This document shows, one piece after another, positions 27,669-36,569 of a stretch of DNA of 44,901 nucleotides (the first letter of the stretch is position 1; each line of letters begins with the position of its first letter). Position numbers and translations under genes: made by a program. Source of the stretch: an uncultured Alphaproteobacteria bacterium (GTDB taxonomy: Bacteria > Pseudomonadota > Alphaproteobacteria > RUG11792); contig CAJUOM010000007.1 of assembly GCA_910588255.1 (NCBI GenBank), positions 1 through 44,901 of the forward strand, given 5' to 3'. A model generated the notes under the pieces. The model was given only the letters and a program-made list of their open reading frames with translations, did not search any database and was not told the DNA's origin.

Positions 27669-29858
27669 TTATTCAACTCTTCCCAGGAAGTTGTTATAAG
27701 CATATCCCTCATTTGATTTTATAAGATTGCCAAGATTTTTAAATACTATCGTTAATATGAATCCAGTTCTTGGTTTTATATCGTTATCTTTAAAGTTTGT
27801 TCTGAAAATTCCGATTCCCAAATTCAAACACTCATCATTATAACTTGCTGTCACCCCTTGAGTTAAGCTGCTTTTTCCGTTTTTCTTTTTCATATTAAAT
27901 ATTTTTGAGCCGGAAATACTCCAATAATTCGTAATTCTATATCCGCAATTAACTCCCAATTGTGAAATACCATTTTCTTGAACGCAATTTATTTTTTTAT
28001 CATATAAGTATCCAACACCGCCAAAAACTTTTTTATAACTTGCAGTAATTCCGCCTTCAAATAATTGTGATTTTTCAATAAAAGGTATTCCTATAAATCT
28101 TGATCTGAAAGAAATATTTTCCCAAGGTTTCAAAACCAATCTCCCTACCATTGAGTTTCGTCCCTGATCTTTTAATTTCTGACGGTTACCAATATTGTTT
28201 GATTTTCCAATAAAAGCATTTAACCATCTACGTTTTGAATTATAAATAGATGTTTCTGCTCCGATAGAAATTCTTTCTCCATTCTCAATCCTATCATATC
28301 CACCAAAACGATTAATTGCATGTAAAGTCAAATCACTAAAATTATCAAATATAGAATCTTCATTTTGTTCAAAATTTGCGCGTTTGTTGTTTGTTTCAAC
28401 GCTTGTGAATGTTATCTTTGGTCCCCAAATTACTCTTTGATCAAGTGACTTTATCCTGCTCATCAAAGGCAAGGAAAAGCTGCATTGATTTTCAAAAATA
28501 GGAAAAAACTTATTCTTCGATCTTTCAGCTGATTCAGATTCACTGACATTAAAAATATCAGTACGAAATGCAGAACTTAATTCAAGTAAAACGGGACCAA
28601 AAACCTTATTCTTATCCCATTTTAAAGTATTTGAAGTTCTAAAAAAATCTTTTGCAAACATAGCGGATTTTTCTTTATCTCTAGTTAAATAAACTGTATT
28701 GCTGTTGAATGATAATTCCCCAGTTAAAAAATCATACCCTTTGGTATTAAAGTCAATATAAGGAGCAACAAAAGGGGCTGTTTTTCTATCATTAGTTTGA
28801 TACCAATGAACTTCTGTATTTAAAAAGTAATTTTTATCAAATAAATCAAGCAGTATGTTCGAATCATTATATTTGTTGTTTAAATAGATATTACTGCCAT
28901 GCATTAAATCGACAGGATAAATAGTTTTGTAAGTTACATCACTTGCTCTGTTTATTCTGAAACTTAAACGTTTGTTATCGAGATTTTGTGTCTTAAAAAC
29001 CGAATCGAAATGCCAGCGAGATTTTTTGTCTCTCTGTGATATTTTTTTTTGTGAAAATTCTTTCTTTTTTGCCCTTGAAAGAAAACTTGCTGAAATATCA
29101 AAATCTCCATGATAAAATAATTGTCTATAATCAGCTGAAACAAGCGCTCTTTTTTTTGAATTGAGAAATGGAGTAAGCCTTAAATCTTTATCAGAATTAA
29201 TAGCTGTATAAAATGGAAATCCTGCAAAAAATCCAACATCTGTTAAATTTCGAAACATAGGAGTTAAAAATCCTGTTTTTCTTTTAACATCTGGAGAAGG
29301 ATGAGAAAAATATGGTGTAAAAAAGACTGGTATGCCTTTTATCCTTAATTTCACATTTTTATAAATAAATTTCTTTTGTACTTTATCATAAATTGTTTTT
29401 TTTGCAGCTAAATCCCATAAAGGAGCAGAACATCCGGATTCTTTACAAGGTGAGTATGTTGCATTTTCCAATGTGAAAACCCTATCAGATTTTATACCTC
29501 TTTTGGCTTTTATTTTTGAAGTATCTTTCAAGATTATTGTCAAAGCATCTGCTATTGCGTCTTTAAATTCTTTGTCTAATTCAACATTTTTTGATGAAAT
29601 TATATCTCCTGTGGGTTCTTTAATAATCGATTCTCCGATTAACTTTATCTCTCCTGATTTTTTATCATATTCGATTTTCTCACTGTGCAATTCCCGAATT
29701 GTTCCATCTTCAAACGTTTGAATAACAATAACATCCCCCGTTGCTATCACAATTTTTTTTAATGTATCATAAAATATATTATTAGCATCTAATACTATTT
29801 CTGAATTGACTATAGGCGTCAATAAGAAAAGAAAAAAATATCTTAGAAAATTTCTCAA
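27669..29858 (-). CDS. lptD: LPS-assembly protein LptD
   Basis: 729-residue outer-membrane beta-barrel that inserts lipopolysaccharide into the outer leaflet with LptE. A signal peptide (to about residue 19, PIVNS) is followed by the periplasmic OstA/LptA-like domain (LDANNIFYDTLKKIVIATGD, VELDKEF) and then the large barrel domain starting near PVFFTPYFSHPSPDVKRKTG. The run of alternating aromatic and polar residues at the C-terminus fits beta strands. Its presence implies the bacterium makes some form of LPS. Intact. Confidence 0.93.
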   Translation of the reverse strand: MRNFLRYFFLFLLTPIVNSEIVLDANNIFYDTLKKIVIATGDVIVIQTFEDGTIRELHSEKIEYDKKSGEIKLIGESIIKEPTGDIISSKNVELDKEFKDAIADALTIILKDTSKIKAKRGIKSDRVFTLENATYSPCKESGCSAPLWDLAAKKTIYDKVQKKFIYKNVKLRIKGIPVFFTPYFSHPSPDVKRKTGFLTPMFRNLTDVGFFAGFPFYTAINSDKDLRLTPFLNSKKRALVSADYRQLFYHGDFDISASFLSRAKKKEFSQKKISQRDKKSRWHFDSVFKTQNLDNKRLSFRINRASDVTYKTIYPVDLMHGSNIYLNNKYNDSNILLDLFDKNYFLNTEVHWYQTNDRKTAPFVAPYIDFNTKGYDFLTGELSFNSNTVYLTRDKEKSAMFAKDFFRTSNTLKWDKNKVFGPVLLELSSAFRTDIFNVSESESAERSKNKFFPIFENQCSFSLPLMSRIKSLDQRVIWGPKITFTSVETNNKRANFEQNEDSIFDNFSDLTLHAINRFGGYDRIENGERISIGAETSIYNSKRRWLNAFIGKSNNIGNRQKLKDQGRNSMVGRLVLKPWENISFRSRFIGIPFIEKSQLFEGGITASYKKVFGGVGYLYDKKINCVQENGISQLGVNCGYRITNYWSISGSKIFNMKKKNGKSSLTQGVTASYNDECLNLGIGIFRTNFKDNDIKPRTGFILTIVFKNLGNLIKSNEGYAYNNFLGRVE

Positions 29859-29910
29859 AACAGTTTTTTTAATCGAAAGGATAATGATAGTTTATATTAT
29901 TTTAAGCGAC

Positions 29911-29929
29911 TTGTAAAAGATTTTTACAA
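29911..29929. other. Short perfect inverted repeat upstream of lptD
   Basis: TTGTAAAA (29911-29918), 3 nt, TTTTACAA (29922-29929). It lies about 55 bp upstream of the lptD start and could be an operator or hairpin. The rest of the 29859-30173 gap holds only a doubtful 22-codon frame from a TTG near 30066 preceded by GGGGAGG. Confidence 0.3.
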
Positions 29930-30173
29930 CATAAATCTCTTCAAGATTCAGGAGATTGTCTCGAAAATTACGAGAAATTAAAATCCACCCTATTTGTAAA
30001 TATTGTATTACCATATAGAGGGTCATCCTAATTATTTTGTAGATTAATTATTGGGGAGGTATATTGCAATTGTATTTCTTAATTTTCAAGGAGTTAAAAA
30101 GCTTATTTTGTTCAGAAACCGTTCAATAAAATTTTAGACGTTTTTATTAGCTATAAAAGCTTTTGTATATCTT

Positions 30174-31334
30174 TTATTTTTCTGTTTCATTTAGGACAGA
30201 CAGGCCATGAATCAAATCTAGTGCACGTTGAATAATCGGATCAATATTTGCCTTTTGATTTTCAATATTTTCTTGTTTTATTTCTATATCCGGGACAATG
30301 CCGTTTTGATTTATCACATTTCCATTTGGAGAAACGAAATAAGCTGTAGTGAGTTTTATGGCTCCTCTTCCTGGAATTGGAATCACAGTTTGCAAAGATC
30401 CTTTCCCATATGTCTTTTCACCAATTAAAATTGCTCTTTTGTTTTCCTTGAGTGCTGAAGCCATTAGTTCAGCACCTGAAGCTGTTCCTGAATTAATCAA
30501 CATAACAATAGGAAGTTCATTTAACAAATCTGTATCGTCCGAAAAGATAGTCTGATTTTCATCTATGTTTCTTGATTTTAGTTCTATAATCTTTTTATTT
30601 GACAAAAACAAATCACTCACTCCAACAGCCTGTTCTAAAATACCTCCGGGATTATTCCGAAGATCTATAATCACTCCTGAGACTACTTTTTTATTTATTT
30701 TTTTTATGGCTTGAGTCACTCCTAAAACTGTTCTCTCATTAAAATAACTTATTTTTATAATTCCTATATCATCTATGAAATTGAGTTTTACGCTTTGTAA
30801 TTGAACTACTGATTTTTTAATTTTTAATTCGAGTTTTTCCGTATTATTTCTTAAAATTGAAACATTTACACTCTTAAGTGAATCATTTCCCAATTTTTTT
30901 ATTATATCTTTCATTCTGATATTAGCAACATCTTCTCCATTAATATGTGTTATGATATCTGAAGACTTTACGCCAGCATTTGCTGCCGGGCTATTATCTA
31001 TCACAGATTGAATTTCTATACCATCACGTATCTGTTTTATTTCTATTCCGATTCCTAAGAATGCCCCTCTTGCCGAATCATTATATATCCTAAATTCATC
31101 TTTATTTATATAAACAGAATGTTCATCCAATATACTCAGCATTCCATTTATGGCACCTGTTTCTAGCTTTTCTTTCGTAACTTCATCCGCATAATTATTT
31201 TGAATTTCACTAATTACTTCTTTTATTAAACTGTCCGTATTTATTAAATCCGCCGATAGGGTTAAGCCCTTTTCATCTTTTTTGCATGAAACCAAAAACA
31301 TTGGCATAAAAAGCAACGTTAAAAGTTTCTTCAT
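30174..31334 (-). CDS. ctpA: C-terminal processing peptidase (S41), lipoprotein
   Basis: 386 residues from ATG 31334; a GTG at 31364 would add ten residues ahead of the signal. It starts with a lipoprotein signal (MKKLLTLLFMPMFLVSC, lipobox LVSC). The PDZ domain has FLGIGIEIKQIRDGIEI and SPAANAGVKSSDIITHINGE. The S41 protease core shows IDLRNNPGG, the nucleophilic Ser region INSGTASGAELMASAL and the catalytic Lys in GEKTYGKGSLQ. It cleaves C-terminal regions of periplasmic proteins and is anchored to a membrane. The 30174 stop lies well downstream of lptD's promoter area. Divergent from the sensor kinase. Confidence 0.92.
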   Translation of the reverse strand: MKKLLTLLFMPMFLVSCKKDEKGLTLSADLINTDSLIKEVISEIQNNYADEVTKEKLETGAINGMLSILDEHSVYINKDEFRIYNDSARGAFLGIGIEIKQIRDGIEIQSVIDNSPAANAGVKSSDIITHINGEDVANIRMKDIIKKLGNDSLKSVNVSILRNNTEKLELKIKKSVVQLQSVKLNFIDDIGIIKISYFNERTVLGVTQAIKKINKKVVSGVIIDLRNNPGGILEQAVGVSDLFLSNKKIIELKSRNIDENQTIFSDDTDLLNELPIVMLINSGTASGAELMASALKENKRAILIGEKTYGKGSLQTVIPIPGRGAIKLTTAYFVSPNGNVINQNGIVPDIEIKQENIENQKANIDPIIQRALDLIHGLSVLNETEK

Positions 31335-31415
31335 AAATAATCTAATAATTTTTTGCAACTGCACTTATTTTTATGATACAAAATAGTTTAAGGATATAAA
31401 AATATATTTTTACAA

Positions 31416-32726
31416 ATGGTAAAATTCATAAAGAGACTATTGCCTAAAAGTCTCATTTCAAGATTTTTATTAATATTAATAACCCCAGTTATTTTCTCTC
31501 AGTTAATCATAGGTATTATATTCTCAGAAAAATATACTGGAACAATTTTAAACATCATCTCACGCCAAATGGCAGGAGAAGCTGCGGCTATTGCTAAATT
31601 GCTTGATCTTGGTTGTGAAAAAAGTTATATAGATGAATTGAAAAAAAATATGAATTTAGAAATAGATATCTTAAATGATTTGAAATTAGAAAAAAGTGGA
31701 ATTTCAAAAAATCACACAGCTTATAGAATACTGCGAAATGCATTAATTAAAAAAGGCTACAATAACTATTATATAGATACGCAAAATCAGAACATGGATA
31801 TTTATATTCCCGCTTTAAATGAAATGGATATTTATAAGATTTCATTTTCAAGAAAAACTTTATATATGAAAATAATACCCGTTGTTTTAGGAAGTGGAAT
31901 TATCTCCTCTATCCTGCTTTTAATTATTGCGTTTATATTTTTGAAAAACCAAATTCGACCGATAAAAAAATTAGCTAAAGCTGCTGAGAACTTTGGGAAA
32001 GGTTTGGATAATTCATATGAGTACAAGCCTGAAGGAGCTGAAGAAATCAGAGTAGCCGGAACTGCATTTTATGAAATGAGAGAAAATTTAAAAAATCTTA
32101 TGGATAATAGACTGAAAGTTCTTGCTGGTATCTCTCATGATTTAAGAACTCCTTTGACAAAAATGAAACTCCAGCTTTCTGTTATGCCAAAGACCGATGA
32201 AACAAAGTGGCTAATGAAAGACGTCAATACAATGATACAAATAACCGAAAATTTTACTATTCATGCTGCAGAGCAAAATAAAGAAAAACTAACCCAAATA
32301 AATTTGTATGATTTTATTTTTAATATAACTTTGGAATATATCTCAAATGAATTTTCCATAGAAGTGACTGGAAGCAGAAATTTCGTTTTACTTATCAAAC
32401 CAGTTTCTTTAGGCCGAGCATTTGGAAATATTATATCAAATGCAAAAAAATATTCATCAAAACTTGTTATTACTATCTTGAAAAAAAATAATTTTGTAAT
32501 TATAAATTTTGAGGATAATGGCCCTGGTATCATCTTGGATAATTCTGAGGAGTTATTTCATCCATTTAAAAAGCAAAATGAAGCGAGAACTCAGAATATG
32601 GATGATGGCGTGGGTCTTGGATTGAGTATTGCAAGAGATGCAATACTCGCTCATGGAGGCAGTATAACAGCCAATAATTCTCAAAAATTTAAAGGTGCTT
32701 GTTTTTGTGTGAAACTACCTCTATAA
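31416..32726 (+). CDS. EnvZ-like sensor histidine kinase
   Basis: 436 residues. A membrane helix (about 14-36), a periplasmic loop of roughly 110 residues, a second helix (about 150-175), a HAMP region, a HisKA domain with the phospho-acceptor histidine 241 in AGISHDLRTPLTKMKL, and an HATPase domain with NAKKYSS (N box), DNGPGI (G1) and GVGLGLSIARDAILAHGG (G2). The HDLRTPLT pattern is that of the EnvZ branch. No response regulator is adjacent, so the kinase is an orphan in this window, and its OmpR-like partner should be elsewhere. Intact. Confidence 0.92.
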   Translation: MVKFIKRLLPKSLISRFLLILITPVIFSQLIIGIIFSEKYTGTILNIISRQMAGEAAAIAKLLDLGCEKSYIDELKKNMNLEIDILNDLKLEKSGISKNHTAYRILRNALIKKGYNNYYIDTQNQNMDIYIPALNEMDIYKISFSRKTLYMKIIPVVLGSGIISSILLLIIAFIFLKNQIRPIKKLAKAAENFGKGLDNSYEYKPEGAEEIRVAGTAFYEMRENLKNLMDNRLKVLAGISHDLRTPLTKMKLQLSVMPKTDETKWLMKDVNTMIQITENFTIHAAEQNKEKLTQINLYDFIFNITLEYISNEFSIEVTGSRNFVLLIKPVSLGRAFGNIISNAKKYSSKLVITILKKNNFVIINFEDNGPGIILDNSEELFHPFKKQNEARTQNMDDGVGLGLSIARDAILAHGGSITANNSQKFKGACFCVKLPL

Positions 32727-32740
32727 ATACTTCTTATCTA

Positions 32741-33625
32741 CTATTTGTCAAGTACCCATCTAGATAAATCCGTTAAAAAATCAGTCTTTCTAGAAATACT
32801 TTTTATAGATCTTCTTTGTTTAAAACTTTTAGATTTATAAAATATATAGCTTATATGAAAGACTCTTTGTGATATTTTGCTTCTGGAATTTATAGTATTA
32901 CAAGCTTTGCATATTTCATACATGTTACAATTTATAGGATCAAATTTAAGTTGACCATTTTCATAGAAATAACCTGTTATATTATAAAATTCTTCATCAT
33001 TTGTCCACAATTTTTTTATATCTTCAATATCTTTATAAACAGAATTTATTGTTTCAATTGAGCGATTTTTTCCTTTATTTATCAAACCATGAAAAGCATG
33101 TCCCATTTCGTGAAATATAGTACTATCTAAGGTATTAACTAATTCTTTCATACCTCTTTTTTTATATCCTATACACGATTCTAAATTCATAGGATCAAGA
33201 TATATTTCAACTTCTGATTTTCCATGATGTGTTAAATTACTTTTCGGTTTTCCATTCGATAAAATATAATCTTGTAATATTCTAACTGGACGAATTATTT
33301 TATTGTCAAGATTGGTCAAATAAGCGTCATACATTCTACGAATTAGTGTTTTCCCGACTTCATTTTCACATATAGTATTCATACTTAACTCAAGACTCGG
33401 ATCATAATGCACAAAATTCTTTAACGCCTCTTTCGGATTTATTGTTTCACAAATTTTATGCACATATGGCCCATAAATATCTTGCTCTTTTAACAAAGCC
33501 ACGTTATACTCTATGCTATAAGCTTTAAAAGCTATACTAAGAAGAACGAAAATCACGATTGCAATGATTTCCGAGATTACATCCTTTTTCGTTCTTCTTT
33601 TCATTATTTCATTTATGTCTACCAT
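32741..33625 (-). CDS. Membrane-anchored or secreted zinc metallopeptidase, effector-like
   Basis: 294 residues. One hydrophobic helix near the N-terminus (about 17-35) could be an anchor or uncleaved signal. The zinc site is HEMGH (172-176) within TIFHEMGHAFHGL, preceded by the beta segment EVEIYLDP and followed by NDEEFYNITGY (209-219), which can supply the third ligand Glu. This order (HExxH then an EE..xxG box) recalls the M91 peptidases, which include the NleD group of type III effectors; that link is my inference from motifs. The C-terminal 45 residues are strongly basic. No neighbour suggests a housekeeping role. AAAGGG precedes the ATG by about 8 nt. Confidence 0.65.
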   Translation of the reverse strand: MVDINEIMKRRTKKDVISEIIAIVIFVLLSIAFKAYSIEYNVALLKEQDIYGPYVHKICETINPKEALKNFVHYDPSLELSMNTICENEVGKTLIRRMYDAYLTNLDNKIIRPVRILQDYILSNGKPKSNLTHHGKSEVEIYLDPMNLESCIGYKKRGMKELVNTLDSTIFHEMGHAFHGLINKGKNRSIETINSVYKDIEDIKKLWTNDEEFYNITGYFYENGQLKFDPINCNMYEICKACNTINSRSKISQRVFHISYIFYKSKSFKQRRSIKSISRKTDFLTDLSRWVLDK

Positions 33626-33851
33626 TTTTATTTACCCTTTCTAAAAAAGTTTATAATATAGCCCCCTAATTTCAGTTGTACTATATTTTTAGAAAAAATC
33701 TCAGAAAAATATAAAAAACTTTTATTAGAAAAAACATTTTGTTTTCTAATTATATTAGAAATCCAGGATTTCCAAACATCAGAAAAGTGTTTATTTTTTG
33801 GCTTATAAAAAAATGACTTTACTTTTATTTGAAGGGGTTTATAATATATCT

Positions 33852-34658
33852 TTATTGATTTTCACGATCAAAATCGCAACCGGAAGTGAAAAACTCCTTA
33901 TATAAAGACTTCACCATTGGATCCATCAGATCTTTCGTAAAATCATTCATAGTATAAAGACCTTTAGGTTGTTTTATGATCCATTTAGATGCTTGTACAG
34001 CGCCTTTTGCGAATATTTCTTTTGAATGTGCTTCATGCCTTATTTTCAGGTTTTCAAATTCTCCCATAAAACTGATTTCGTGAGTACCTATGACATTTCC
34101 ACATCTTTGAACTGCAAATCCTATCTCTCCCCTTTTTCTTTGTTCTATAATCCCATATCTCACAAAATCAGCTACCTGAGAAAAATTCTTTCCCCGAGCT
34201 CTTGCTATTGTTTTTCCAAGCATTATAGCTGTTCCCGATGGGGCGTCTTTTTTTAATCTATGATGAATATCCAATATTTCTGTATCAAAATCATCACCTA
34301 AAAGCTTAGATATCGCATAAACGGCCATATTCACTATGGCTATCAAGAAACTCATATTTGGAGCATAAAAAACAGGAACAGATAACGCATATTCTTTCAT
34401 AAGATCCACATGCATCCTTGACAATCCCGTCGTTCCAATAACAAGAGGTATATCAGTTTTATTTTCTATAGCAAATCTTAACATAGATTCGGTTGCAATT
34501 GGGCATGAAAAGTCTATTACAGCATCTGAATCCTTGAAAAGATTATCGATCGAATCCTTGCTTGAAACTCGGTTTTGAATGATAAAACCTTCTTGAAGGG
34601 CAGCTTTAATAACAAACCCTCCCATGGCTCCCGTTGATCCTAAAACCGAAATTTTCAT
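33852..34658 (-). CDS. dapB: 4-hydroxy-tetrahydrodipicolinate reductase
   Basis: 268 residues from ATG 34658; an in-frame TTG two codons earlier is less likely. NAD(P)H-dependent reductase of the lysine/DAP pathway. Shown by the N-terminal GSTGAMGGFV nucleotide loop, VIDFSCPIATESML, VIGTTGL, APNMSFLIAIVNMAV, the catalytic DIHHRLKKDAPSGTAIMLGK and VQRCGNVIGTHEISFMGEFE. It starts 9 nt after the ssb stop, so it is in the same transcript. Intact, normal length. Confidence 0.96.
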   Translation of the reverse strand: MKISVLGSTGAMGGFVIKAALQEGFIIQNRVSSKDSIDNLFKDSDAVIDFSCPIATESMLRFAIENKTDIPLVIGTTGLSRMHVDLMKEYALSVPVFYAPNMSFLIAIVNMAVYAISKLLGDDFDTEILDIHHRLKKDAPSGTAIMLGKTIARARGKNFSQVADFVRYGIIEQRKRGEIGFAVQRCGNVIGTHEISFMGEFENLKIRHEAHSKEIFAKGAVQASKWIIKQPKGLYTMNDFTKDLMDPMVKSLYKEFFTSGCDFDRENQ

Positions 34659-34667
34659 TGGCAATAA

Positions 34668-35096
34668 TTAAAAAGGAATATCATCATTTAAGGGAATATC
34701 TGAAGGAATTTCATCATTTTTATCCTCAAATTCCCCTTCTATCTTTTTCGGATCTAATATAACAAGATCTCCTCTGAACTTTCCCAAAACAACCTCAGTC
34801 GTGTATTTATCAATACCAGTCTGATCTGTCCATTTTCTTGTTTGCAGTTGTCCTTCAATATAAAGTTTTGATCCTTTTCTTATATATTTTTCAACAACTT
34901 CAGCAAGCTTTTCATTAAAAACAACAATCCTGTGCCATTCAGTTCTGTCTTTTCTTTCTCCTGTTGTTTTGTCTTTCCACGTATCACTTGTAGCTAAACT
35001 GAAGGAAGCAACTCTTGAACCATCAGGCATAAAACGAATTTCTGGGTCTCTTCCCAAATTTCCAATTAAAGTAACTTTATTTAAAGATCCGGCCAT
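34668..35096 (-). CDS. ssb: Single-stranded DNA-binding protein
   Basis: 142 residues from ATG 35096, the family-type start MAGSLNKVTLIGNLGRDPE; an upstream ATG at 35114 would add six residues and has AAGG near it, so it is possible. The OB fold spans residues 1-105 (MPDGSRVASFSLATSDTW, TEWHRIVVFNEKLAEVVEKY). The C-terminal acidic tip DDIPF, which docks repair and replication proteins, is intact. First gene of an ssb-dapB pair. Confidence 0.96.
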   Translation of the reverse strand: MAGSLNKVTLIGNLGRDPEIRFMPDGSRVASFSLATSDTWKDKTTGERKDRTEWHRIVVFNEKLAEVVEKYIRKGSKLYIEGQLQTRKWTDQTGIDKYTTEVVLGKFRGDLVILDPKKIEGEFEDKNDEIPSDIPLNDDIPF

Positions 35097-35257
35097 TAAC
35101 TTAACCAAACTCATCCAACCTTTTTTAGTATATCATAAAGATAAATTAAAAAACAAATTTTATATTTATGCAATTATTTTTAAGGAATATTGGTTCAGTT
35201 TTCATATCCACATATTAACTTTCCAGGAAAACACTTTAATAAATCTGATAAAAAATA

Positions 35258-35560
35258 TCTAAAATTTTATGGGACTTTTTAGAAATTGACATACAGGAAT
35301 TAAGACGTATATCCTGAAGTTAAGAACGCATAGTAACGTTCGCTAATCTAATATATTATTTTCTCGAAAGGAGGAGATAGGGGTTGATTTACGAAATTTA
35401 GTCAAGTTGAAAGAACGAGTAAAATGAAGTCAGACTTGACGAAATGGGAGTAAATCAATATAATCGTTTCCGTCTTTCGGAAAAATAATATAATGCGTGG
35501 CACAAAAGACGCCCGTGAGTATGGTATAATATTAAGGATACCATACTCACGGGCGCCCTC
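35258..35560 (+). repeat. Repeat R1, copy c (promoter-arm-hairpin)
   Basis: The edge box (35258-35280) precedes promoter-like TTGACA (35286-35291), 18 nt, TATCCT (35310-35315). The arm has the clearest nested stems: TTGATTTAC (35384-35392) with GTAAATCAA (35450-35458), and GTCAAGT (35401-35407) with ACTTGAC (35434-35440). The GC-rich hairpin has perfect 18-bp arms 35510-35527 and 35538-35555. Its stem sequence differs from the other copies at many positions on both sides, but pairing is kept. The 35115-35257 part of the gap holds nothing recognisable. Confidence 0.85.
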
Positions 35561-35671
35561 AAAAAACAGACCAGATTTGTTAAAACGTATGCTATTGAAA
35601 ACAGAATAGGATCTTCAAAATGCAAATTTTAGAAATCCAAGATTATTTTCCTTCGATAATAAAAATCAAAC

Positions 35672-35691
35672 CAACTTTTCGTAAGAAAAGT
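35672..35691. repeat. Short hairpin repeat at the R1 right edge
   Basis: AACTTTTC, 4 nt, GAAAAGTT. The same unit lies at 36509-36528 and in altered form at about 44840-44859, each time downstream of a GC-rich hairpin. Confidence 0.6.
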
Positions 35692-35712
35692 TATAAATTT
35701 AAGGAGTAATTT

Positions 35713-36324
35713 ATGAGAATTTATATGACCACTTGGGGTGGTGAGAAAGATATTACGCTTCGCCAGATTAGATTTAATAATCGTCACATTGATGATCACA
35801 AAAAACCAGAGATTTTTATTAGAATTCATAAGAAATATGAAGAATATTTTATGCGTCCTCAGCTTATAAAACTTCATGATAGACATGGGAAAACCTTATT
35901 CCTCGCAATGGAATCTCGTCTAAATTTCAGGTGTTATGAGTCTGATATGGATGACTTTAATGGTATTGAGATTGTTGCGAGAGATCTTCGGATTCCTGGG
36001 ATTGGATCACCTTCAAAGCATTATGTTGAGAAGCTTTTGATGAATGTTTGCAATGTGAAATTCGTGCGTCATATACCTTCGAAAAAGGAGATTCGTAAGG
36101 AGCAAAGTCGTGAAGCAATGATCAAAATCCTGAAGGAACGTGATACTGAAAGACAGAGAATGGAACGAAGGCTTCGTATGAGGAGGTTTCCGGTTTTCCT
36201 GAAACGTATTACATATCATGGATATTTTCTAAGAATTGTTGTGAAAAATCGTTTAGTATTTAAGAATAATATATGTAAAGCTTTATCAGTTATTCTTGAA
36301 GTACAAGCATCGTCTCCGCCATAG
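35713..36324 (+). CDS. Basic 203-residue protein of unknown function in a repeat island
   Basis: A good AAGGAG site lies 6 nt before the ATG, and the frame has protein-like composition. No family is recognised. The N-terminal half (MRIYMTTWGGEKDITLRQIR, then IFIRIHKKYEEYF) looks like an alpha/beta fold. Residues about 125-165 are a dense Arg/Lys/Glu helix (KERDTERQRMERRLRMRR), and the tail is basic. There is no signal peptide or membrane helix. It uses many CGT arginine codons whereas neighbours use AGA, and it is bounded by R1 sequence on both sides, suggesting it was acquired with the repeats. Nucleic-acid binding is possible but only inferred from charge. Confidence 0.6.
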   Translation: MRIYMTTWGGEKDITLRQIRFNNRHIDDHKKPEIFIRIHKKYEEYFMRPQLIKLHDRHGKTLFLAMESRLNFRCYESDMDDFNGIEIVARDLRIPGIGSPSKHYVEKLLMNVCNVKFVRHIPSKKEIRKEQSREAMIKILKERDTERQRMERRLRMRRFPVFLKRITYHGYFLRIVVKNRLVFKNNICKALSVILEVQASSPP

Positions 36325-36386
36325 GCGCTGGCAACGCGAACACTTTTTTCTAATATAATCAGTCGGGAGAGATATGAGGTGTGAAA

Positions 36387-36439
36387 ATCCGCTCTTCGAA
36401 AGAGGACTAAAGCAAGAGGAGACCTCAAAAGGTGCGGAT
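36387..36439. other. Possible structured RNA (three-way junction)
   Basis: ATCCGC (36387-36392) pairs with GCGGAT (36434-36439), enclosing two small hairpins: TCTT/AAGA with loop CGA, and GAGG/CCTC with loop AGA (36416-36426). It sits between the 203-aa gene and a degenerate R1 hairpin. No known RNA family is recognised. Confidence 0.35.
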
Positions 36440-36447
36440 AATAACAA

Positions 36448-36528
36448 GCGGGGCACGTGGTAGAATTAATATACCATACGCCGCATCCCTTTAACTCCTC
36501 ATTTCCAACTTTTCGCAAGAAAAGTTAT
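36448..36528. repeat. Degenerate R1 hairpin plus edge hairpin
   Basis: Imperfect arms around 36448-36462 and 36472-36489 keep the GGTA/TACC apex of R1 hairpins but carry several mismatches. The AACTTTTC/GAAAAGTT unit follows at 36509-36528. No R1 promoter box or arm is recognisable here. Confidence 0.5.
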
Positions 36529-36569
36529 CCCAATAAACCCTTTCACCTTATGGGATGGAAGTTAGTTGA

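Noticed and set aside
30066..30131. 22-codon leader peptide with GGGGAGG upstream
   Set aside because: It needs a TTG start, ends without a regulatory hairpin and does not lead into a plus-strand gene.
36216..36518. 100-codon minus-strand frame overlapping the 203-aa gene and the R1 hairpin
   Set aside because: It runs antisense through the end of a better-supported gene and through repeat sequence, with no ribosome site.
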